From: Pararhizobium polonicum
Lineage (GTDB): Bacteria; Pseudomonadota; Alphaproteobacteria; Rhizobiales; Rhizobiaceae
Length of the DNA: 64,000 nucleotides
Assembly (NCBI RefSeq): GCF_001687365.1
Contig: NZ_LGLV01000004.1
Coordinates: 620,001 to 684,000 of the forward strand
Reading direction: 5' to 3'
Position 1 is the stretch's first letter. Each line of letters opens with the position of its first letter. Both the position numbers and the translations under genes were made by a program. The notes beneath the pieces were generated by a model, which did not search any database, was not told the DNA's origin, and saw nothing but the letters and a program-made list of their open reading frames with translations. Positions 1 through 7,922 of the stretch are shown here, one piece after another.

Positions 1-28
1 CGTGGGCGGGAGATCGGAAAGTTAGGCT

Positions 29-57
29 TTGACAGAACAGGCCAAGACCATTATGGG
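29..57 (+). promoter_or_regulatory. Sigma70-type promoter of the TIGR02300 gene
   Basis: A perfect -35 TTGACA at 29-34 is followed after 17 bases by TATGGG at 52-57. The predicted start of transcription near 64 leaves a leader of about 70 bases before the GTG at 137. The spacing is ideal; the -10 is only a partial match. Confidence 0.6.
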
Positions 58-84
58 GACCGGCTAATTCTTTTTACGTTCAAC

Positions 85-117
85 GCCGGTATTCCGGCAA
101 ATGCCGGTAACCCCGGC
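85..117 (+). repeat. Two adjacent small GCCGG/CCGGC stem-loops in the leader
   Basis: GCCGGTATTCCGGC (85-98) and GCCGGTAACCCCGGC (103-117) are near-copies of each other and each can fold on itself. They lie about 20 bases upstream of the proposed GTG start. An ATG at 101 falls between and within these stems, which argues against it being the real start. Any regulatory role is inference. Confidence 0.4.
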
Positions 118-136
118 CATTCAAGAGGCTTTGACT

Positions 137-526
137 GTGGCAAAAGCGGAACTTGGAACAAAACGCATCGATCCGGAGACAGGCCGTAAATTCTACGACC
201 TGAACAAGGATCCGATCGTTTCTCCCTATACCGGCAAATCCTATCCCCTGTCCTTCTTCGAGGAAACATCCGTCGCCAAGGTCATGGAGAAGGCTGCCGA
301 GGAGGACGAGGTCCAGGAAGTCGACGCGGAGAACACCGAAGTCGAACTGGTTTCGCTCGAGGATGCCGACAGCGAAGCAGCCGGCGGCGACGACATTCCG
401 GATCTGGGCGACGATGACGTCGAGATCGAAGGCGACGACGACGACACCTTCCTCGAGGCCGATGAAGACGACGAGGACGGCCTGTCCGACCTGATCGGCG
501 TTTCGGACGACGACGACGAGGTCTAA
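137..526 (+). CDS. TIGR02300 family protein, acidic C-terminus
   Basis: This 129-residue protein of unknown function matches the TIGR02300 family found in alphaproteobacteria. The conserved N-terminal block reads AKAELGTKR...FYDLNKDPIVSPYTGKSYP. Many family members carry zinc-ribbon cysteines here, but this copy has none, as I recall is usual for rhizobial versions. From about residue 55 the protein becomes a long Asp/Glu-rich tail, probably disordered. The GTG at 137 is chosen because AAGAGG (123-128) is spaced 8 bases upstream and the family consensus starts at this point. The in-frame ATG at 101 has no ribosome-binding site and sits in a stem-loop. The gene is followed by a hairpin and tRNA-Ala. 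Confidence 0.85.
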   Translation: MAKAELGTKRIDPETGRKFYDLNKDPIVSPYTGKSYPLSFFEETSVAKVMEKAAEEDEVQEVDAENTEVELVSLEDADSEAAGGDDIPDLGDDDVEIEGDDDDTFLEADEDDEDGLSDLIGVSDDDDEV

Positions 527-549
527 ACCTCTCATAAATCACGCAAATG

Positions 550-585
550 GCGTCCGCGCGGGGTTTTCTCCCATCACGCGGACGC
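550..585. terminator. Hairpin between the TIGR02300 gene and tRNA-Ala
   Basis: GCGTCCGCG (550-558) and CGCGGACGC (577-585) form a perfect 9-bp stem with an 18-base loop, 24 bases after the TIGR02300 stop codon. There is no T tract after it on the plus strand, so termination here would be weak or factor-dependent. Confidence 0.45.
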
Positions 586-729
586 AAGGCTCCGGGCTCA
601 CTTCAGAAAAATTTCGCCCTTTGTCTTTTTCGGCTTGCCATCTGCAGAAAGCAGACGTATGAAGCCGCCACCCGACCGGACGAACAGTTCGGACGGACTT
701 CCCGGAACCGGCACTGCCGGACCCATAAT

Positions 730-805
<76 letters not shown>

Positions 806-928
806 TTACTCTTCTCTCTTTTTGTTTTTACCGGCATTGAACGCGTACCGATTGTATTCGGGCCATTGACTAATGGCCGCCTGCGCGCTCCAAACGTCGC
901 CTGAATCATCGACATTGAGAAGAAAATC

Positions 929-1708
929 ATGGATCTCGGGATCAACGGTAAACAGGCACTCGTTCTCGGCGGCAGCAAGGGGTTGGGGCGCGGCATCGCC
1001 GAGGCGCTGGCCGCCGAAGGCGTTGGCGTCATCCTGACCGGGCGCGATCAGGCGACGGCAGAGCGGAGCGCGGCGCAAATCGGTGATTCGGCCAAAGGTC
1101 TGGCGCTGGATCTTGCAGATGCTGGCGGCATCGATCCGTTTCTGGACCAGCTGGCGAGCGGCTTCGGCGCCATCGACATCCTGGTGCTGAACGGTGGCGG
1201 ACCGCCGCCCAGTCTTGCGGCAGAAATCGACCCGGCCTTCTGGCGGGCCCAGTTCGATACGATGGTGCTGGCGGGCATGCGCATCACCAACAGGCTGCTG
1301 CCAACCATGCGGCAGCGTGGCTGGGGCCGGATCATGGCTGTCGCCTCCACCAGCATCCGCGAGCCGATCCCGGGCCTGACCGCCTCCAATGCCCTGCGTA
1401 GCGCCGTTGCGGGCTGGATGAAGACGCTGGCCCGGGAGGTGGCGGCCGACGGCGTGACCGTCAACATGCTTCTCCCCGGCCGTCTGGCAACGGACCGAAC
1501 GCTCAGCTTCGACCGGATGGACGCCGAGAGCGAAGGACTGAGCCTGGAAACGGTTGCGGCGCGCAGCCAGTCGGACATTCCGATCGGCCGCTATGGCACT
1601 CCGGCCGAGTTCGGCGCGGCGGCGGCGTTTCTTGCCAGCCGTCAGGCGGCCTACATAACCGGTGTCGCGCTGCCGATCGACGGCGGTCTCAGCCACTCGA
1701 TGCTTTAG
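929..1708 (+). CDS. SDR family protein with altered catalytic site
   Basis: A 259-residue Rossmann-fold short-chain dehydrogenase/reductase. The cofactor loop is GGSKGLG (residues 14-20), the conserved NGGG is at 88-91, and the active-site serine region is AVASTS (137-142). The catalytic Tyr-x3-Lys is replaced by Ser153 and Arg157 in the stretch ASNALRSAV. I recall a subgroup of 3-oxoacyl-ACP-reductase-like SDRs with this same substitution and a GGPPP motif, so the loss is likely ancestral, not damage. The C-terminal PIDGG motif is intact. The substrate is unknown. The gene ends 15 bases from the end of the convergent tauC. Confidence 0.85.
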   Translation: MDLGINGKQALVLGGSKGLGRGIAEALAAEGVGVILTGRDQATAERSAAQIGDSAKGLALDLADAGGIDPFLDQLASGFGAIDILVLNGGGPPPSLAAEIDPAFWRAQFDTMVLAGMRITNRLLPTMRQRGWGRIMAVASTSIREPIPGLTASNALRSAVAGWMKTLAREVAADGVTVNMLLPGRLATDRTLSFDRMDAESEGLSLETVAARSQSDIPIGRYGTPAEFGAAAAFLASRQAAYITGVALPIDGGLSHSML

Positions 1709-1723
1709 GCTGATCGCCGCTCC

Positions 1724-2578
1724 TCAGCGATGCGCCGCCCAGGGCACGAACCAGCGCTCCAGCAGCCGCGCCAGGATTTCCAGCAGGAATGCGATCGCGG
1801 CTATCACGATGATGCCGGCGATGACGATGTCGGTGACGAGAAACTGGGCGGCCGACTGGATCATGAAGCCGAGGCCGCGGCTTGCCGCCACCAGTTCGGC
1901 CGCCACCAGCGTTGACCAGCCGGCGCCGAGCGCGATGCGGGTGCCGGTCAGGATCGAGGGGATGGCGCTGGGGAAAATCACATGCAGCAGCACCTGCAGC
2001 CGGCTGGCGCCGAAGGAGCGGGCGGCGTTGACGAAGTCGGCGGGTGCCGATTTGACGCCGGCAGCCGTCGACAGGATGATCGGCGGCAGCATGGCGAGCG
2101 AGATGACGGTGATCTTCGAGGCTTCGCCGATGCCAATCCAGATGATGATCAGCGGCAGATAGGCAAGCGGCGGCAGCGGCCGCAGGAACTCGACGATCGG
2201 ATCCAGGATGCCCTTGCCGATGCGGCTGGCGCCGAGGGCAAGGCCAGCCGGAATGCCGATGACGAGCGAGGCGGCAAGGGCTGCGAAGATGCGCAGCAGG
2301 CTGGCGAACGTGTGCTGCGCCAGCGTCGAATCGACGAAACCGTTGACCGCGACATTGTAGATCGCCTTCAGCACGATAAGCGGCGACGGCAAAAAGAGCA
2401 GCGAGACGACGCCGTAGGCCGAGGCCAGGCTCCAGGCGGCGAGGATGACAGCGATCGTCGCCAGCGAGATCGCCAACGTGCCGCGGCTGCGCCCCGACTT
2501 GCCGGCTTCAGGCTTGCCGGCGTCAGACTGGATTTCGACCGGCGCTGTGGGCGCGATGATACCGGCGTCGATGGTCAT
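1724..2578 (-). CDS. tauC: Taurine/sulfonate-type ABC transporter permease
   Basis: A 284-residue inner-membrane permease of the TauC/SsuC type (BPD_transp_1 fold). After a hydrophilic N-terminus of about 30 residues it has roughly six transmembrane segments. The EAA-like coupling loop (NAARSFGASRLQVLLHVIFP) lies near residues 185-205. It would form the channel for the substrate delivered by the TauA-like binding protein. Its start codon overlaps the stop of the ATPase gene by 4 bases (ATGA), showing translational coupling. The family assignment is strong. Taurine itself as substrate is inferred from the binding protein. Confidence 0.9.
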   Translation of the reverse strand: MTIDAGIIAPTAPVEIQSDAGKPEAGKSGRSRGTLAISLATIAVILAAWSLASAYGVVSLLFLPSPLIVLKAIYNVAVNGFVDSTLAQHTFASLLRIFAALAASLVIGIPAGLALGASRIGKGILDPIVEFLRPLPPLAYLPLIIIWIGIGEASKITVISLAMLPPIILSTAAGVKSAPADFVNAARSFGASRLQVLLHVIFPSAIPSILTGTRIALGAGWSTLVAAELVAASRGLGFMIQSAAQFLVTDIVIAGIIVIAAIAFLLEILARLLERWFVPWAAHR

Positions 2579-3372
2579 GCCGCATCCTCCTGCGCATCCG
2601 CGTGGATGAGCCCGGTGAGCCCATCATGCAGACGCCTGTATTCGGGTGTATCCTTGATGTCCTGTACCGATTTGCCTGACAGCAACTGCCGGCCGAAGCC
2701 GGCCGGGATATCGGCGACGATCCGGCCGGGATTGGGCGCCAGCACGACGACGCGGGTGGCGAGCAGCATGGCTTCCTCGATGCTGTGGGTGATCAGAAGT
2801 GCGCCCGTCTTGCTGTCCGACCAGACCTTGAGCAGGAATTGCTGCAGGCGGGCGCGGGTCAGCGCATCGAGCGCGCCCAGCGGTTCGTCCAGCAGCAGGA
2901 AACGCGGATCGGAGGCCAGCGCACGGGCGATGCCGACGCGCTGGCGCATGCCGCCGGAGAGTTCCCAGATATTCTTGGCGCCGGCGTTTTCCAGACCGAC
3001 CTTGGCGAGCAGATCGTCGGCCCGAAGCCGGCGTTCACCCTTGGCGATACCCCGCAGCTTCAGCGGAAAGGCGACATTGTCGCGCGCGTTGAGCCAGGGG
3101 TAGAGCGCATCGTCCTGGAACACCACGGCCCGATCGGCACCCGGCCCGGTGATGTCCTCGCCATCGACGGAGACACGGCCGGATGTGGGCTTCAGGAAAC
3201 CGGCGGCGAGATTGAGAAGGCTGGTCTTGCCGGAGCCGGAACGGCCGATGACGGCGATGAACTCATCCGAGGCGAGATGCAGCGTGATGCCATCCAGCAC
3301 AAGCCGCGTCTGACTGATATCGCGGTCGACCGGAAAGGCAAGGGAGACGGATTGCAGCGACAGCACGCTCAT
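2575..3372 (-). CDS. tauB: Taurine/sulfonate-type ABC transporter ATP-binding protein
   Basis: A 265-residue ABC ATPase that powers the TauC permease. Visible motifs are Walker A GRSGSGKTS, the Q loop (VVFQDDALYPW), signature LSGGMRQR, Walker B FLLLDEP and the H loop ITHSIEEA. The start at 3372 (MSVLSLQSV) is preferred: the frame is open up to 3612, but the extra 80 codons run back over tauA and look like shadow sequence. The Shine-Dalgarno sequence is weak, so translation may depend on the tauA message. It forms one operon with tauA and tauC. Confidence 0.92.
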   Translation of the reverse strand: MSVLSLQSVSLAFPVDRDISQTRLVLDGITLHLASDEFIAVIGRSGSGKTSLLNLAAGFLKPTSGRVSVDGEDITGPGADRAVVFQDDALYPWLNARDNVAFPLKLRGIAKGERRLRADDLLAKVGLENAGAKNIWELSGGMRQRVGIARALASDPRFLLLDEPLGALDALTRARLQQFLLKVWSDSKTGALLITHSIEEAMLLATRVVVLAPNPGRIVADIPAGFGRQLLSGKSVQDIKDTPEYRRLHDGLTGLIHADAQEDAA

Positions 3373-3445
3373 GATCACACCGATGGTTTGAAGCGCTGGA
3401 ACGCCAAAGGGTCCAGCGCTTCGTTGGTTAGAGACGCTTTGCTGG

Positions 3446-4456
3446 TTAAAGACCGGCCTTGGCGGCTTCGACGACCCAGCGCGAGGAGACGTAGGGCGAA
3501 TAATCCGACAGGACGGCCGGGATCTTGCCCTGCTCCAGCAGGAAGGCCGAGGTTTCGGCCACTGCCTTTGCCGTGCCACCACCCAGGAGATCGGCTCCAG
3601 CCTGTTCTTCAAGCGACGGGAAGTGATAGCCCTTCAGGAGCGCCGGCACTTCCTCGGCCTTTGCGCCGGTAAGCTTGGCGATCTTTTCGGCTTCCGGCGA
3701 CGTGGCATTCCAGCTGTCGGGATTGGCGAGGTAAGACGCATAGGCCTTGCCCGTCACCTGAACGAAGCCGGTGACGATATCCGGGTGTTCTTCGGCGAAC
3801 TTCTTGCTGACGATCCAGGCATCGAAGGTCGGTCCGCCCCATGTGGCGACATCGGCCGAAGTGGCGAGGACGGTGCCGGTTTTCTTCAGCTGCGACAGGA
3901 CCGGATCCCAGACATAGGCGCCATCGATATCGCCGCGTTCCCAGGCAGCGGCGATTTCCGGCGGCCGCAGGTTGAGGATTTCGACCGACTTCGGATCGAC
4001 CTTCCAGTGCTTCAGCGCCGTCAGCAGGCTGTAATGGGCGGTCGAGACGAAGGGGGTGGCGATCTTCTTGCCGGCGAGGCCTTCCGGCTTGTCGATGTCC
4101 TTGACGGCCAACGCTTCGGCTTCCGAAATCAGGCCGACGACGAAGATCGTCTCGATCGGGATTTCACGGCTGGCGGCGGCGGCCAGCGGCGATGAGCCGA
4201 CATAACCGATATCGAGCGAACCGGAGGCGATCGCGGCGATCACATCGGCACCGCCGTCGAATTTCTGCCAGTTGATCTTGGCGCCGGTGACCTTTTCATA
4301 GGTGCCGTCAGCCTGCGGCACGCGCGACGGCTCGACGATCGGCTGATAGCCGATATTGACGTTGACATCGGCGGCGTAGGAAAAATTGCTATAGGTGGTC
4401 AGGGCGAGAACGGCCAAGCTGGCAGTTCCCAAAAGGCGGCGGCGGTTAATTGTCAT
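3446..4456 (-). CDS. tauA: Taurine ABC transporter substrate-binding protein
   Basis: A 336-residue periplasmic binding protein. The N-terminus MTINRRRLLGTASLAVLAL...YAA is a signal peptide with a twin-arginine-like RRRLLG and likely cleavage after TYSNFSYAA. The body closely follows TauA as I recall it: GYQPIVEPSRV, FDGGADVIAAIASGSLDIG, GSSPLAAAASR and ALKHW...RGDIDGAYVWDP. It would capture taurine or a related sulfonate for TauBC. The ATG at 4456 is chosen for the strong GGGAGAGGG upstream; an in-frame ATG at 4537 only adds promoter sequence. It is transcribed divergently from the flavin monooxygenase gene. Confidence 0.92.
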   Translation of the reverse strand: MTINRRRLLGTASLAVLALTTYSNFSYAADVNVNIGYQPIVEPSRVPQADGTYEKVTGAKINWQKFDGGADVIAAIASGSLDIGYVGSSPLAAAASREIPIETIFVVGLISEAEALAVKDIDKPEGLAGKKIATPFVSTAHYSLLTALKHWKVDPKSVEILNLRPPEIAAAWERGDIDGAYVWDPVLSQLKKTGTVLATSADVATWGGPTFDAWIVSKKFAEEHPDIVTGFVQVTGKAYASYLANPDSWNATSPEAEKIAKLTGAKAEEVPALLKGYHFPSLEEQAGADLLGGGTAKAVAETSAFLLEQGKIPAVLSDYSPYVSSRWVVEAAKAGL

Positions 4457-4529
4457 GTCCCTCTCCCGGCAATGGTTCAAAGAGCATTCCGCCCCGAACT
4501 GTCCGGTGGAATGTTGTATAATCATTGTA

Positions 4530-4561
4530 AAATTCATAGAATTTATAGAGATAAAAAATTC
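4530..4561. promoter_or_regulatory. Iterated AAATTC half-sites in a divergent promoter
   Basis: Between tauA and the monooxygenase gene, an AT-rich patch holds AAATTC-ATA-GAATTT (4530-4544), an inverted repeat with 6-bp arms. A third copy, AAATTC, lies at 4556-4561. The patch sits centrally in the 219-base divergent region and stands out from the GC-rich surroundings. A regulator controlling both directions is a reasonable inference. The cognate protein is not encoded next door. Confidence 0.45.
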
Positions 4562-4675
4562 CCGATTTCTGCATACTTGCGTAATGTCGTTCTAAAATAC
4601 GATACAGCTCGGGTCGTTTCTCGGTCGATGCAGGAATGGACCTTCGGTGAGCTCGAAAGACATGAGGACGGCAGG

Positions 4676-6043
4676 ATGAAGACAATGCAGATCTACGCCT
4701 TCGACATGAACTGCGTCGGGCATATCAATCACGGGCTGTGGACGCATCCGCGCGACCAGTCGATGCGCTATACCGATCTCGACTACTGGACGGATCTGGC
4801 CATGACCGCGGAGCGCGGCAAGCTCGACGGGCTGTTTCTGGCCGATATCGTGGGGGTCTATGACGTCTACAAGAAAAGTCCGGCACCGGTGATCGAGACG
4901 GGCGCACAGATCCCGGTCAACGATCCGCTCATTCCAATTTCCGCCATGGCACATGTGACCAAACATCTCGGCTTCGGGGTGACGGTCAACACGACCTATG
5001 AACAGCCGTTCCTGCTGGCGCGGCGCATGTCGACGCTGGATCACCTGACCAAGGGGCGGATCGGCTGGAACATCGTGACCGGCTATCTCGACAGTGCAGC
5101 CCGCAGCATGGGGCTGGAACGCCAGCCGGAGCATGACGCCCGCTACGATGCGGCGGAGGACTATCTCCAAGTCCTCTACAAGCTCTGGGAAGGCAGCTGG
5201 GACGACGACGCGGTGCTGCGCGACAAGGCGGGGCGGATGTTTGCCGATCCCTCCAAGGTGCGTGCCGTGAAGCATGACGGTTCCTACTACAAGATGGAGG
5301 GCATTCACCTGAGCGAGCCCTCGCCGCAGCGCACGCCGCTGCTGTTTCAGGCTGGCGCCTCGGCACGTGGCCAGGACTTTGCGGGAAAACACGCCGAATG
5401 CGTGTTCATTGCCAGCGCCACACCGCAGGCGGCCAGACCGATCGTCGACGGCTTGCGCCGGAAAGCTGTGGAGTTCGGCCGGGGTGGCGATGCCTTGCGC
5501 ATCCTCAACCTTTTGACGGTCGTCGTCGGACGGACGGAGAAAGAAGCGCAGGACAAGCTGGAGGACTATCGCCGTCATGCCAGCATTAAGGCTTCGCTGG
5601 CGCATTACTCCAGCTCGATCGGTATCGATCTTTCGACATACGGGCTGGATGAGCCGATCGGGCAGCTGACCACCAATGCCAACCAGTCAGCCCTGGCCGT
5701 GATTACCGGACAGGCGGCGAAACCTGTGACGGTGCGGCAGATCACCGAACAGATGGTGCTCGGCAGCCGGATAAGGCCGGTGATCGGATCGCCGGAACAG
5801 ATCGCCGATCACCTGCAGAGGTGGATCGACGACGCCGGCATTGACGGCTTCAATCTGGCCCGAACGGTGGCGCCCGAAAGCCTGAGGGATTTCGTCGATC
5901 TGGTGATACCGGTGCTGCAGGAGCGCGGATTGTTCAAGGCCGATTACGCAGAGGGGCCACTGCGGCAAAAGCTGTTCGGCAGCGAGAACGGGAGACTGCC
6001 TGCCTCACATCCCGCCGCCGCATTCAGGTTCCGCAACGCTTAG
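4676..6043 (+). CDS. NtaA/DszA family FMN-dependent monooxygenase
   Basis: A 455-residue luciferase-like (LLM class) flavin monooxygenase. Blocks typical of the NtaA/SnaA/DszA group include FDMNCVGHINHGLW near the N-terminus, STLDHLTKGRIGWNIVTGY and LLFQAGASARGQDFAGKHAE. Such enzymes use reduced FMN from a separate reductase and oxygen to oxidise organosulfur or aminocarboxylate substrates. No reductase is adjacent. The ATG at 4676 is preferred because GAGG (4664-4667) precedes it by 8 bases; the frame is open from 4472 but that part is promoter. It lies between tauABC and metQNI, which suggests a sulfur-acquisition role. Confidence 0.88.
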   Translation: MKTMQIYAFDMNCVGHINHGLWTHPRDQSMRYTDLDYWTDLAMTAERGKLDGLFLADIVGVYDVYKKSPAPVIETGAQIPVNDPLIPISAMAHVTKHLGFGVTVNTTYEQPFLLARRMSTLDHLTKGRIGWNIVTGYLDSAARSMGLERQPEHDARYDAAEDYLQVLYKLWEGSWDDDAVLRDKAGRMFADPSKVRAVKHDGSYYKMEGIHLSEPSPQRTPLLFQAGASARGQDFAGKHAECVFIASATPQAARPIVDGLRRKAVEFGRGGDALRILNLLTVVVGRTEKEAQDKLEDYRRHASIKASLAHYSSSIGIDLSTYGLDEPIGQLTTNANQSALAVITGQAAKPVTVRQITEQMVLGSRIRPVIGSPEQIADHLQRWIDDAGIDGFNLARTVAPESLRDFVDLVIPVLQERGLFKADYAEGPLRQKLFGSENGRLPASHPAAAFRFRNA

Positions 6044-6047
6044 CCGG

Positions 6048-6701
6048 CTATCGACGATCCAGTCTGGCGACCAGGCGGTCGCCGAGCCATTGAATGCCGC
6101 AGACGAGGACGATCAGCACGATCACCACGGCGATCATCACCGTCGTCTCGAAACGCTGGTAGCCATAGCGGATGGCGAGATCGCCGAGGCCGCCGGCCCC
6201 GATGGCACCGGCCATGGCGGATGCACCGATCAGGGTTACCAGCGTCACCGTGAAGCCGGCGACGATGCCCGGCAGCGCTTCCGGCACCAGCACCTCGCGG
6301 ATGATGGTCCAGCGATTGCCGCCCATGGCGCGCACGGCATCGATCAGGCCGCGATCGACCTCGCGCAGCGACACTTCGGCAATGCGCGCGTAATAGGGCG
6401 TGGCGGCAATGGCCAGCGGTACGATCGCCGCCCAGGTGCCGAGCGCCGTGCCGACGATCAGCCGTGTCAGCGGGATCAGCGCCACCAGAAGGATGATGAA
6501 GGGCACCGAGCGGAAGCCGTTGACGATGGCGCCGAGCAGGCTGTTCAGCCAGGGCTTTTCGGCAATGCCGCCACGGCTGGTGGCGACCAGCGCCAGCCCC
6601 AGCGGCAGACCGGCCACCAGCGAGATGAGGCCGGAAGCGGCGGTCATCAGGATCGTTTCCCAAAGGGAGCGAAACAGCAGTTCAAGCATGATCGGTGTCA
6701 T
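6048..6701 (-). CDS. metI: Methionine-type ABC transporter permease
   Basis: A 217-residue permease of the MetI family with five predicted membrane segments. Its coupling loop reads DAVRAMGGNRWTIIREVLVPEALPG. It is the membrane partner of MetN. The ATG at 6701 has GGAGG (6711-6715) 9 bases upstream; the TTG at 6707 is too close to that site. The gene overlaps the end of metN by 20 bases, indicating coupled translation. Its end lies 4 bases from the convergent monooxygenase stop. Confidence 0.9.
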   Translation of the reverse strand: MTPIMLELLFRSLWETILMTAASGLISLVAGLPLGLALVATSRGGIAEKPWLNSLLGAIVNGFRSVPFIILLVALIPLTRLIVGTALGTWAAIVPLAIAATPYYARIAEVSLREVDRGLIDAVRAMGGNRWTIIREVLVPEALPGIVAGFTVTLVTLIGASAMAGAIGAGGLGDLAIRYGYQRFETTVMIAVVIVLIVLVCGIQWLGDRLVARLDRR

Positions 6702-7767
6702 AACCAAGCACCTCCACCCGCGCGCCGCGGGCTTTCAGAAATTGCTGGACCTTTTCCGGCAGCGTGGAATCGCGCGTCGGAACGGCAATGAAGAACCGCG
6801 CCACCGGCTGGTTCTGGATGTGATCGATACCGCCATGGACGAGGCGGAAGGACTGCGGCAACGCCTGCGAGAGGTCGGCGAACAGCGCGCCTTGCGCTGC
6901 CGGGCCGGCCATGTCGACGCTGAGGATCTGCTCAGGCCCGGATAGCGGCGACAGCCGTGCCGCGATATAGTCGGGCAGCTGCGGGCGGATGCCGCCGAGC
7001 AGGCTTTGGGTGATCGGCGCCTGCGGATCGGCAAAGACCGACCAGACCGGCCCTTCCTCGACGATGCGGCCGGCATCGATGACCGCGACGCGATCGGCGA
7101 CGCTGCGCACCACTTCCATCTCATGGGTAATGAGCAGGATGGTGAGACCGAGCTTGCGGTTGATGTCCTTCAACAGCGCGAGAATCGACCGCGTCGTTTC
7201 CGGATCGAGCGCCGAGGTGGCTTCGTCCGACAGCAGCAACGCTGGTCTTGCGGCAAGCGCGCGGGCGATGCCGACGCGCTGCTTCTGGCCGCCGGAGAGC
7301 GACGACGGATAGGCCTTGGCCTTGTCTGCAAGCCCCACAAGTTCGAGCAGTTCGGCGGCGCGCTTCAGGCGTTCGGCCTTGCCGAGGCCTTCGATCTTCA
7401 ATGGCAGTGCGACGTTTTCCTCCACCGTCTTTGCCGACAGCAGGTTGAAATGCTGGAAGATCATGCCGATGCGGCGGCGCAGCGGCTGCAGGTCCTTTTC
7501 GCTCAGGCCGGTGATCCTGCGGCCCTCGATATGGACTTCGCCGCTATCGGCCTGTTCCAGACCATTGAGGCAACGGATCAGCGTCGACTTTCCAGCGCCG
7601 CTGCGGCCGATGAGCCCCAGGATCTCGCCCTTGCGCACGGTCAGCGATACGCCGTCCAGCGCCGGCGTCGTTCCGAACCGGCGCCGGACGTCCGTCAGAC
7701 GAACGACCTCCTCGGCCTCCGCTTCTGGCGGCACCGCGATCGTTGACGCGGAAACAAAAGAATTCAT
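6682..7767 (-). CDS. metN: Methionine-type ABC transporter ATP-binding protein
   Basis: A 361-residue ABC ATPase of the MetN type. Motifs are Walker A GRSGAGKS, Q loop IGMIFQHFNLL, signature LSGGQKQRV, Walker B LLLSDEAT and H loop LLITHEME. The last 80 or so residues form the NIL regulatory domain, which in MetN binds methionine and shuts off transport when the amino acid is abundant. An extra 20 residues at the N-terminus precede the usual start of the fold. It is the second gene of metQ-metN-metI and is separated from metQ by a repeat and a hairpin. Confidence 0.93.
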   Translation of the reverse strand: MNSFVSASTIAVPPEAEAEEVVRLTDVRRRFGTTPALDGVSLTVRKGEILGLIGRSGAGKSTLIRCLNGLEQADSGEVHIEGRRITGLSEKDLQPLRRRIGMIFQHFNLLSAKTVEENVALPLKIEGLGKAERLKRAAELLELVGLADKAKAYPSSLSGGQKQRVGIARALAARPALLLSDEATSALDPETTRSILALLKDINRKLGLTILLITHEMEVVRSVADRVAVIDAGRIVEEGPVWSVFADPQAPITQSLLGGIRPQLPDYIAARLSPLSGPEQILSVDMAGPAAQGALFADLSQALPQSFRLVHGGIDHIQNQPVARFFIAVPTRDSTLPEKVQQFLKARGARVEVLGYDTDHA

Positions 7768-7779
7768 GCCATGTCCCTC

Positions 7780-7835
7780 GCTTGGTTTTGGGCGCTTGAT
7801 TTTGGGCGCTTGGTTTTCAGTGTTTGATTTTCGGC
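7780..7835. repeat. Four 14-bp degenerate tandem repeats upstream of metN
   Basis: Four end-to-end 14-base units occupy 7780-7835: GCTTGGTTTTGGGC, GCTTGATTTTGGGC, GCTTGGTTTTCAGT and GTTTGATTTTCGGC. Units 1 and 2 differ by one base; 3 and 4 are more diverged. The array lies in the metQ-metN spacer, ending 12 bases upstream of the metN start on the minus strand, where a leader would carry the complement. Confidence 0.75.
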
Positions 7836-7853
7836 GCCCCTACCAACGCCCAA

Positions 7854-7885
7854 GGCGGCCCTGGCAAATGAATGCCAGAGCCGCC
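7854..7885 (-). terminator. Intercistronic hairpin between metQ and metN
   Basis: GGCGGC-C-CTGGCA (7854-7866) pairs with TGCCAG-A-GCCGCC (7873-7885): 12 base pairs around one mismatch and a 6-base loop. On the coding strand it follows metQ and has no strong T tract. It may stabilise the metQ message or partly terminate it, so that the binding protein outnumbers the ATPase and permease. That role is inference. Confidence 0.6.
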
Positions 7886-7922
7886 CGGTTTTGGTAACCC
7901 TCAATTCTGAGCGAGATGCCGA

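Noticed and set aside
4472..4675. N-terminal extension of the flavin monooxygenase from ATG 4472
   Set aside because: The extra 68 residues do not resemble the family, lie in the AT-rich promoter patch, and the ATG at 4676 has a good ribosome-binding site.
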